In this document: piece by piece, positions 1 to 8,468 of the stretch | How the letters are laid out: every line of letters begins with the position of its first letter | How positions within the stretch are numbered: position 1 is the stretch's first letter | Assembly (NCBI GenBank): GCA_013054445.1 | Contig: JAAMPI010001529.1 | Coordinates: forward strand, 1 to 13,374 | DNA: 13,374 nucleotides | Reading direction: 5' to 3' | Origin: Cudoniella acicularis | Lineage: Eukaryota; Ascomycota; Leotiomycetes; Helotiales; Helotiaceae | The notes under the pieces: generated by a model | Told to the model about the DNA's origin: nothing | What the model saw: the letters and a program-made list of their open reading frames with translations, nothing else | Databases searched by the model: none | Program-made: the position numbers and the translations under genes

Positions 1-1145
1 ATTCAAGAATGGCTGCTGCTTACTCTTGGCCAACTGAGACTGCTGTGCCTTACTCTTGTGACTCTTAGGCGCTGGCTTCAACTCTGGAAGCCGCGCCTGG
101 CCGTTTCCCTGGAAGCTTCCAACCATGCCATCGTAGTCAGGACCAATCTTTTTTTGTTGCTGATTTTGTTTTCTCTCCGCAGCCTTGCTCTCGTAACGTA
201 GATGTGGCGGCACTCGGGTATCGATATGGTAGAGATTCGCCACATCAGGTCTGACCAACCACGGTGCTCCTGTCCATGCCTCTCGAGTTACTGTCTTCTT
301 GATAAATGATCGCAGGACTTGTTTTGTAAATATCTTGCGATCTCGGGTGATGTGCGCGTCGTCCACCACTGCCTCCTCCGTAGGTCGGTTGTCCAAGCTG
401 ACGAAATATCTCGAGAATGGTGGGCTGACCGTACCGTCTGGTAATTGCTTGGCTCCAAATCGCGTCTTATCCCTCACAATACCCGTCAGTCGCTCGCCCG
501 TAACCACATGTACCGTCACAGCTTCTCCGGGATAATAATCGGTGCGAAATTCTTCGTAAATGAGATCAACCAGTGTATCGATGCGAGATATTGTTTGAAA
601 TTGTACGCGTCTTAGAATGGGACCCTTGAGAGCTTCTGGAAAGGCCTCTTCGACTTCCTGTGCACCTGCTAACTTCGAGAAGTTAGCGCCTGCTGGATCC
701 AAGCTTCAATTCAGTCTTACCTCGCTCTTAAGCGCGTCAAAAAATGAGAGACCAGAATGCCCTGTAATTTGACAAATAAATCGCAGCTAGAAGGGTTAGC
801 ATAGGGTTTTGTTGCGCTTGTTATGCGGCATAGCTAACCTGCTTGTAAAAATCCATCCTGTTAAATAGTTAGTACTGACACAACCAACCAAAACCTGTAG
901 GCGCATACCTAGCTAGATACGCTTCATATTCCACAAATATCTCGCCCGTTTGAGGGATCAGCCAAACCTAGCACAGAAATCAGCCATTGTGATGTGCGAT
1001 ATCGGCCAGCTCGAGGAACCCTACCTCTTGCTCATCGTTCTCAATCTCGGGCTTCGATACATATTGTACCGGTTTTCGCTTGAAGAGGACCTATTCTGGT
1101 CAGCTTTTGGTCGTTTGGAAGCTTGGGCTGCGGAGATCCTACCAT
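1..1145 (-). CDS. ITC1: ITC1-like ISWI-complex subunit with WAC domain, N-terminal part (cut by window edge)
   Basis: Accessory subunit of ISW2/ACF-type ISWI chromatin remodelling complexes, acting on nucleosomes in the nucleus. I read six exons: 1143-1145, 1025-1090, 909-967, 839-857, 721-786 and 1-657, giving 290 residues before the window ends. The protein begins MVLFKRKPVQYV, the start typical of Itc1 (yeast begins MVLYKRKP). It continues through the WAC-domain blocks VWLIPQTGEIF, RMDFYKQLRFICQITGHSG and FFDALKSE (about residues 21-70), then AFPEALKGPILRRVQF and later FSRYFVSLDNRP, DDAHITRDRKIFTKQVLRSF and TREAWTGAPWLV. The last 60 or so residues are K/Q-rich. The DDT domain expected further on lies outside the window. 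Introns are 51-63 nt with branch points such as TACTAAC and GCTAAC. The start codon alone forms the first coding exon. The 3' splice site at 658 is chosen because it alone keeps frame; a closer AG lies 8 nt upstream. Confidence 0.88.
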
Positions 1146-2665
1146 CGTGGCGCGCTGTGGTGGTCGAAAGTTCTATGACGATCGTCGAGAACCTGGGAAA
1201 GGGGGGTCAGTCAGACTTGATATGCCCCTCCACTCAAGAAAATACGTATAATAAAATTCGTTTGAGGTCAGAGGAGATGGTTGGGAATGGAATTGATTTG
1301 ATCCTGGGGCGAGACGTTGGGCCATGGCGCTGCCTGGGCAAAACGGCGGAGCCGGGGGGATGTTGTCAATATCAAAACTTACTGATATATGCTCTCGACG
1401 CGTCTTAGGACCCGGAGACGTGTCAGAGGAGTCGCATAGAATCGCGATGCCGCGGTGGTGGATTTGTTGGTAAGGGAAGAGATTGTCGACGGCGGCGCGT
1501 GGGATGATGCGAAAGAAAGAGTTTGGGGGAAGAAGAAGAGGTGCGGGTGCCGGGTGCGCAGGTGGATTAAAGGTGCAGCCGAATGTGGCTAGCTGCGGAA
1601 CACGAAGCCTTGCCCTGTCTCTAAAAGGCGAACACGCCCCTCCTCGACCACGACCCTCTGGTGGACCCGACCACAACAAGAACACAGATCTCACCCGCTT
1701 TCTTGGGCTTGATAGGAAGCCCTCGACGAGCTCAATCGATCGAGTAGTCATATGTACAGAAATTATATATACCCTTTCTGAAAACATTCGGTATGCAATT
1801 TTGTGGATGGACGGCTTTTTCGTAGGGGAAATTTAAGCTCCAGCCTCGATCTCAGTAGCAGGGGCTCCCAAAATTCGTCAAAAAACCAACCACGAAAATT
1901 GTGAACAGTTTCATGAATGCTATAGTATCGATTAATCTGAATAAGATGAATATAAAAAGCTCATTAAACCCCTCTAGTCTTATCTCTGTCTTGATTCGAG
2001 AATTTTAAAACTCAGTCCCATGCCCGAGGCCTCCTCAATCACTCACTCCACATGACACTTTGGTATATCTTTATATATCCCTTCCATTTAGCCCTCAACA
2101 CTTTCAAAGACCATCACAAAAATCCCCCGAAGCTCAAATTCCAATTGTTAGTCGCTTTGTTCAAAGAGCGAGAGGTCCCGCTTCTTTGTTGACATTGAAA
2201 AGGGGGGCGATTCAGGGACCGAATTGATATTCAGGTACCAGCTTCAACTTTTCAAATCCGTCGCATGACGTGCCATCATCCCGGATTCGTTGTGGTTGCT
2301 TCTTAAAAACCTCATCCTCATGAAAATCTACCGCAGAGCACAAGCAACAAGTCTCACCTCAAAAATCTGCCACGCACCATGTCCAGGGGATGCGCTACCG
2401 CTAGTGTCCGCATCACGTGCCAAGCCCGGAGACGACATCGCCTCGGATCACCTCACCGTTTCTTCTCCAGCCCCATCCTCACAGATTTTCGACCGTCCGA
2501 ACGCCTGTGCCTGCAGCAACATCATGCTACACCTCCTAGCATCCATGAAATAGCCTCAAAACCGAAAATAAAATCCCGCCACGTATTTCAGTGAGTCAGG
2601 GGTTTCAGCCTTATGCTTTCTCTGGAAGATATTGAATAGCAGCCGGGTATCATTCGTTGCCCTAT
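1146..2665. other. Intergenic region: ITC1 upstream DNA and ALG8 downstream DNA
   Basis: No gene that I can support lies here. The left part is upstream of ITC1 (read leftwards) and has a TATATA stretch near 1764-1772 that could serve it. A 204-codon ATG frame on the minus strand (1173-1787) ends just before the ITC1 start; it is rich in Pro, Arg and Ser and resembles no family I know. The right part holds TATA-like tracts near 1950 and 2065-2080 (plus strand) and a C-rich stretch at 2290-2600 with small open plus-strand frames, one of which is discussed among the findings. No tRNA-like arms or repeats of note were seen. Confidence 0.5.
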
Positions 2666-4310
2666 CTAACTGGTGAAAAACACGACCAAGAACCCCACCC
2701 AGCTCCCGACAACCCCAACCGCCGAGTACGAACTCGTGAACATCAACGGCAAAAATTCAAATGTCTTTCCCCAGATCATTTGGTGCAACAGGCTACAGTA
2801 CAGTATCAGGGGTATGCTAACCGCGATATACAACAAGCTGAATCTATCGAGGAGGAAAATGCGCGATCTGCTGCTGGCTGGTGCAAGCCTGTCGAATGCT
2901 AGTAGGAAGAAGACAAGCCAGAAAATGGTGTACACCGTTTTTTATAGGAAACTCCGCGGCCGTAAAGAGTAATGGGAATAAAGAAACGTGACCTGCTACT
3001 GCCAGAGGTCGAAATGCGCCAAGATATCGGCGGTCTTTGAGAGCAATCAAACTGAATGGGATTATGACGAGGAGGATGGCCTTCTCATGCACATGCCATC
3101 CAAACAGGAAGGATGCATAGCCGCAGAGAGTAACGGCACCGATAAATGTGTCCCAAGTCGGATCGAAGAAAAGCTTGATCAAGGGAATGACTTGGAAGAA
3201 CAATGTCAAGACGAATGTCATCCTTGCAGTAATCTCTGGCAACACGGCAAAAGAGGTGTCGCCAACAAGTCCTCGAGTCACGCTGTTTATGGCGTCCTGA
3301 TTGACTGGTAGGCCAAGTCTTGGAGCAGCTGAACGTATGTTAGTCTTGAAATTTTGATCCTCGAACTACACATACCATAGATCATGACACGATCGGTAAA
3401 AGAATAAATTGCCCAGATATTTGGCGCCCAGTATGCATGACAGAGCCCTCTAGAAAATGGGAATAACCTGCTAAATAATTGAGGCATCTGACCCCAATAT
3501 GCGAAAGGTCCAAAGGCAGCTCCGAATACAGCAATAATTCCCGTTCCGAGCTTAATTGCATTGCCAAATCTGATGTGGAAGATCGATTTTGGCCCTAAAC
3601 AATATGCTCGGAGTAAAAAGACAAAATATGCTGGAGCAAGGTAAAGGTAGATGTGCTTCAGACAGAGAAGAATCGCGAAAAGTAACCCGCTTGCCAGAGT
3701 CGTCGACTTCTTTCTTGCCAGAACGAGGGACAGAATCAGAATTCCATATAGAAAACCATTGTATTGAAAATGGATATGGTCGATGATCAGGAGTCCTGGC
3801 GAGAGTAGAATCGAGAGAGCCGCAGCGTGCGAAGGGCGCTTTAGAGACTGCGGGGCAGTTTGGACGAAGCTATCGCCGATCAGCTAAATTCCTCCACAAT
3901 GTGCAACAATCCTCACAGATACAACGCGTACACCAGGGCAAGCTCCGTGATTATTACAGTCGTGCGCTGGAAATAAATCGTCTGCCAACTATCGTATTCC
4001 AAATTGTACACCTTTAGCATTTCTGGATCCACCACTTTTGCAAATTGCGACATTATCCACTCGAAACCCGCGAAGAAAGGAGGATAATCGAGAGTCCATT
4101 CTGAAGTCGTTTCGTAATACCATTCTTGAACTGGTAAGCTGTTCGTGATGGCAAGCCAATTTCTGTGGACCTCAAAATCCGTAGATTTGCTGTTTCTGTC
4201 AGTCAATGCCACCGAGACAGGATGCGCACATACTATGCAGGGAATAGAAGCACTTTGAAAGCGGTGGCCACAACCGCGCATTGTGCTATCGAGGGATACA
4301 AGTCTGCCAT
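2666..4310 (-). CDS. ALG8: ALG8-type dolichyl-P-Glc glucosyltransferase, with an apparent frameshift
   Basis: ER-membrane enzyme that adds the second glucose, from dolichyl-phosphate-glucose, to the lipid-linked N-glycan precursor (family GT57, with ALG6). Exons are 4234-4310, 3917-4189, 3376-3869 and 2666-3328; introns are 44-47 nt. Family blocks in order: [15 protein letters not shown] and [16 protein letters not shown] near the N-terminus (luminal loop with the acidic residues of this family), [90 protein letters not shown] and the C-terminal [11 protein letters not shown]. It is strongly hydrophobic throughout. Intact, it would be about 501 residues, normal for filamentous fungi. Six A residues on the coding strand (2938-2943) throw the frame after residue 411; five would restore it. 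As written the frame reads 31 other residues and stops at 2844. This is either a sequence error or a real lesion. ALG8 rather than ALG6 is judged from memory of the motifs. Confidence 0.88.
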
Positions 4311-4470
4311 TGAGACATCTCCAACGTGAAATTGTGTGGTGCCGCTGATGTTTTTAGCAACACCTCACGGAATCAGGAAATGACCGACGCGCGCTAGCGA
4401 CCAGGATTACAACGGCCCCCTATTGGACAATAACAAAGCTCCAAACACCTTCATACTTTTCTTGTAAATA
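4311..4470. promoter_or_regulatory. Divergent promoter between ALG8 and the small plus-strand ORF
   Basis: Only 160 bp separate the two divergent start codons, so both genes would share this region. An ATTGG (CCAAT on the minus strand) lies at 4422-4426, about 110 bp upstream of ALG8, a position usual for a fungal CCAAT box. No clear TATA box was seen. A short upstream frame (4286-4318) overlaps the ALG8 start. Confidence 0.4.
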
Positions 4471-4686
4471 ATGGACGCTGCGTTTCTGCCTACAGAAGTC
4501 GTAGTCAAGCATTTCGTGTATCATAAGTTTACTCTTGATTTCGGCCCATCCATCACCAGTCTAGGGAAACCAATTCGCAATTTTCTCTTTGGGGTGGTTG
4601 TCATTTATTTCGCGACGGATATTGTGCGAGCAGCGGTGCAAGCTGTCCTCAAGAGCCGGGGCAGCACGGAGCGTACAGAGAAATAG
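4471..4686 (+). CDS. Small hypothetical protein with one probable membrane segment
   Basis: Unspliced frame of 71 residues that I do not recognise. It has a mixed N-terminal half (FVYHKFTLDFGPSI), a hydrophobic stretch at about residues 38-60 (FLFGVVVIYFATDIVRAAVQ) containing one Asp and one Arg, and a short charged tail ending STERTEK. This suggests a small membrane or mitochondrial/ER-associated protein, but no function can be named. It sits between two genes of the glycoprotein secretory route, diverging from ALG8 and 135 bp upstream of the lectin gene. Support comes from its ATG next to a short shared promoter and from its protein-like composition; lack of a known family keeps confidence low. 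It could be the first exon of something longer, though I see no convincing donor before the stop. Confidence 0.4.
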   Translation: MDAAFLPTEVVVKHFVYHKFTLDFGPSITSLGKPIRNFLFGVVVIYFATDIVRAAVQAVLKSRGSTERTEK

Positions 4687-4821
4687 AATACCCAGGCCCG
4701 GATTCAGTACCGGCTCAACAGACAGAGTGTTCTTCCGCGATCCAGCATACATGTACAGCTCTTGCATGTACTTTCCACCTCTTCAATCGCTCGGTTGAAG
4801 CTTTGAATTCCTTTTGCGACA

Positions 4822-6319
4822 ATGTATTTCTCTGCAGCGCCTCTGTCTCTTTCCTTCGCCTCTGCCTACTTCTTTGCTTCTGCGCAGGCTTTGTATCTCA
4901 ATAACGACTTGAGTTTCGGCCATAATGGGAAGTAAGTTTTGGTTTCAGACCCATTTTTGCTTCTTTCGCTAATAATTAATAGGATATCTCCCAACCTTCG
5001 AGCTGTACCCAATTGGCATCTTATGGGAAAGCCAGACCCGCCAGATATCCTATCGAATAAATTAGTCCTCACCCCGCCAGTCCCTGGCAACCAACGAGGG
5101 GCAGTATGGGCGGAAAAGAACCTGCAACATTCGGCATGGAATGTGGATGTTGACTTTCGAGCAACGGGTCCTGAAAGAGGGGGAGGGAATTTCAATATAT
5201 GGTACACAAGAAACGGACGAGAAGAGGTTGGCACATCGAGCATATACACGGTTGGGCGGTTTGACGGCTTAGCACTGGTTGTTGATCAATATGCTGCATC
5301 TGTAAGTGTCCTTATAACTTTTTTTCTTCTGCAATTCTCTCTCATTCCCTCTTATGGCATTGCCCCTCCAATTCCAATTTCTGAACTAACTTCTGTACCA
5401 GGGCGGATTCATAAGAGGTTTCCTCAACGACGGCACCGCAGAATATAAATCTCATCACAGCGTTGACTCTCTTGCCTTCGGCCACTGCACGTATTCCTAC
5501 CGCAACCTTGGCCGTCCCTCCAGAATCGCTATCCGCCACTCCCCAGACAACTTCCGCGTCGAAGTCGACAACAAACTCTGTTTCGAATCCTCTAAGATCA
5601 AGCTGCCATTAGGAAACTACTTTGGCATCACAGCCGCCAGCGCTGAAATCGCCGATTCCTTCGAAGTCTTTAAATTCGTCACCACAACTGATTCCCACAC
5701 GCCAGATGTAGTGGGGCACTCCCAACAAGAATACATCCCCGAAGTCCACGGCCAGCCTCCTGCGCACGAAGAAACTCAGCAAAACCAAGACCAACACTCC
5801 AAGCCACCCCAAAACCAAGAAGGCCAAAAAGACACCGGCACCATCCCCGCCTACAGCGACGCCGACAACACCCCAGCATCCAAATACCAATCCTCGGCCG
5901 AACAATTCGCCGACCTCCACAACCGCCTCCAACTAATGATGAAACACATCAGCACCATGAACCGTGACATCCAAGAGTACCAAAACCTGCAAAACGAGCG
6001 CCACAACGCTATCATGACCCGCTTGCACTCGATCGAAGCCTCCGTCAAAATCCAAGAGGGAACACCGAGTATCATGCGCGATATACAAAGCGATGTGCGC
6101 CAAACTAAAGCGGATTTACATAATGCTTTGGATCAGCATGTTGCGGGCTTGAAGACGGCGGTTAGGGATAGTCATCATAGTGTTCTTGGGACACTTGCGA
6201 GGACGGGCACCGGACTGGGGAAGTTTGTACTAGTGGTGGTGGGCAGTCAGTGTGTGGTTGTTGCGGCGTATATTTTGTATAAGAGGCGGAAGGCTGGGGG
6301 CCCGAAGAAGTATTTGTAA
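4822..6319 (+). CDS. EMP47: Emp46/47-type L-type lectin cargo receptor
   Basis: Type I membrane lectin of the ERGIC-53/VIP36/Emp47 family that cycles between ER and Golgi and carries glycoproteins out of the ER. Exons are 4822-4931, 4983-5301 and 5402-6319 (introns 51 and 100 nt), giving 448 residues. A signal peptide covers about residues 1-23. The lectin domain follows to about residue 240, with blocks GAVWAEKNLQHSAWNVDVDF, GTSSIYTVGRFDGLALVVDQ, FIRGFLNDGT, SVDSLAFGHCTYSYRNLGRP and GNYFGITAASAE. Then comes a Q/P/H-rich linker (about 247-305), a probable coiled coil (about 309-400) for oligomerisation, a membrane segment at 418-436 and a 12-residue cytosolic tail ending KKYL, a classical dilysine COPI retrieval signal. 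The calcium-binding FDND-type loop of ERGIC-53 is not visible, as in yeast Emp46/Emp47. Whether it is closer to Emp46 or Emp47 cannot be told here. Confidence 0.9.
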
Positions 6320-7057
6320 AGTTTTGATGCTCTCTTTTTTTGGTTTTGGTGTGAGGGAGAGAGGAGGAAAGGGGGGTTTTGTATTATAAATTTTCCTTTT
6401 TTGATGGGTGAAAGGAAGGAAGGGTGTTGTTGGGATGAGATGAAGAAAGGGAAGGTAGAACACAACAGTGAAGTAGGTAGGTACATGAATAGGTTAGTTA
6501 GCGATGAAGCGAGTCATGATTGAATACCAAGGATAGCGAAAATAAAACAAAAACATGAAAATCAAACATTGCATAATACCATCGATGATAAGTGGAAATA
6601 GAATGCGCAGATGCAATATCTATAGATAGGTATCATCAGACTAAAATCCGGAATTTGGATGAGAGAAGAACATGGGAGGAATATAGGGGCTATCTCACTC
6701 ACGCACTCATTGCGATTAAAAAGCATTTCGTCTCAAAAAGATATTGTAAAAAAATTAATTCGAAGGAATGGGATGGGGATATGATTCATCATAGCATATT
6801 CTCTTGTTCATTTTCAATTTTTTTCCCAATCCTTTCGTCCCTTCTTTTCATCTAAAAAGAGCTTGGAAGGAAGAGACGCGCTAATACCGTATCATCCATC
6901 CTGACTCCCCACTCCAAACCCCTAGCACCAAATGCAAAGCGCGACGTCCAAATGCAAGTATATACACCAACACCACACCATAAAGTATCCTATCCTACAC
7001 TCCACCTCTCCTCCCCTCTTCCTTAACATGCTCCAAGTTAATTAAATTACCAATTAA
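6320..7057. other. Convergent 3' region between the lectin and Pex26-like genes
   Basis: The two genes end facing each other with about 740 bp between their stop codons, so this stretch should hold both 3' UTRs. The left part carries purine-rich plus-strand runs (about 6350-6375 and 6406-6470); the middle is AT-rich; 6890-7020 is C-rich. Short open frames here lack any recognisable protein character and I call no gene. Confidence 0.6.
6541..6546 (+). terminator. Possible poly(A) signal for the lectin gene
   Basis: An AATAAA hexamer lies about 220 nt past the lectin stop codon, at a plausible distance for a fungal 3' UTR. Fungal poly(A) signals are loose, so this is only suggestive. Confidence 0.3.
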
Positions 7058-8468
7058 CTAAATATAACTAACCTTAACCCCCATCCCGGCAGTCTTCAAC
7101 ACCTTCTCCCACGCCCTCTTCACCCTCTCCCTAACGCCACTCCTACTCATGACGACCAAAAACCCCACCACAAACGCCAAGATCTGAAGCAGGAACATGG
7201 GTTTCGTCCGGAATCCTCCAATCATACCCTCCATGATCAGCTTGCGGATGTTGGAGATGATGTTTGCCGCGCGGCTGATCATCGTTGTTGGTTTTCTGGT
7301 TGCTGGGGGGGCGGAAGAGCGTGCTGTTGAGGGGGGTGGTTTGCGCGTGGATGAGGAGGTGGATTTTACAGAGGCGGGTTTGCGGGAGTGGGATGTGCCG
7401 GGGCGAGATTCTTCGACGCCATAGTCGATTTCGCTGCCTTCTTTCTTGAGGCGCTCCTCCTCTTCTCTTTTGCGTTCTCTCTCTTCGTTTTCTACACGTC
7501 GGCGTCGGGCATCTTCAATGTCTTTCTTAAGTTGCTCTTCCTGGTAGCGTCGTTCTTCTCGTTCCCGCTGCTCGGCTTCGTGCTGCTCGTCTTGGAGGCT
7601 TTGTAGTGCTTGGAGGAATGCTTCGCGGCGTTCTTCGTCGAGTACGGAGGAGATGGTGATGAATTCTCGGGCATAGTCCCATTCGTTGTTCCGGAGGAGC
7701 ACATGCAAGGTGTAGAGTTCTAGGATTTTAACGCGGGCATTAAGGTCTCGGGGGGTATCGGTGCCGCCGCCTCCTTTGTGGGGGCTTTGTGTGCGAGAAG
7801 TTCGTTGAGAAGAGGATTGTAGGCGGGAAGAGATGTCGAGGTTGGGTTGGGTGGAGGTGGCGAGGTAGTTTTCTAGCCGGGTTTGGTTGATTTTTTGGGT
7901 GCGGGCGTGAGCTAGGAGGAGTGTTGCTCTGTGGTTATGTTAGTATTTGCTTGTGTAAATGGAAGAGGAGGGAGAAATACAAATTTATCACAACGTCAGA
8001 GTCAACATCTCCTTCGACCCCTCCATAGCCATTCTTCACGACGTCCTCCCACACCTCTCCATCTCGTACTTTGGAAACCAGAGCTCTCCAATCCGAACTC
8101 CCAAATGCCTGTTTTCCCTCGTCTGGATCCAGCTCTACAACCGCATTCAAGATTGTGAGGTACAAACTCCAGACTTTTATCCTTGTTGTTCGACTTGCTT
8201 TTGATATTGGTGCAGGCTCGTTTTCGGTGCTCGTGTCATCGGAAACGGGTGGGGTAATAACAGGAAGTATTGTAGACAAAGATTCGGGAAGTCGACGCGT
8301 CAGGAATAATGTAGAAGCCTGCCGGTAGATCTTAGAGATTTGTGAGGAGGCCTGGCGCGAGGATGTGGAGTTCGACAGTGGTGAGATAGATGACGAGAGC
8401 AATTGTGACGATGATAACGTCTCTCTTGTGGGCGTCAAAGTGGTCGCAATGGAGCTGTTGGAAGCCAT
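7058..8468 (-). CDS. PEX26: Putative Pex26-like tail-anchored peroxisomal membrane protein
   Basis: Two exons, 7981-8468 and 7058-7928, joined across a 52-nt intron (AATTT|GTATTT ... CCACAG|AGC), give 452 residues. The N-terminal 60 are Ser/Thr-rich, followed by [20 protein letters not shown], a helical segment with [19 protein letters not shown] and [20 protein letters not shown], then [21 protein letters not shown] highly charged Glu/Arg coiled coil spans about 266-326, a Ser/Pro/Arg linker about 337-381, and one membrane segment about 407-424 near the end, leaving a basic tail of some 28 residues. This tail-anchored layout and the [18 protein letters not shown] block match what I remember as fungal Pex26, which recruits the Pex1/Pex6 AAA complex to peroxisomes so that the Pex5 receptor is recycled. 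The family name rests on memory and not on a search; a tail-anchored protein of unknown role is the alternative. It converges with the lectin gene and its promoter faces the deadenylase gene. Confidence 0.6.

Noticed and set aside
1483..1836. 117-codon plus-strand frame upstream of ITC1
   Set aside because: It is the antisense of another open frame in the same GC-rich stretch and reads as low-complexity Arg/Gly/Ser.
2657..3311. Plus-strand frames across the ALG8 3' half
   Set aside because: They are shadows of the clearly recognisable ALG8 exon on the minus strand.
3870..3916. A nearer TTTAG acceptor for ALG8 intron 2
   Set aside because: It breaks the frame; the GATAG acceptor gives the smooth ALYLFVQTAP reading and leaves the GCTGAT as branch point.
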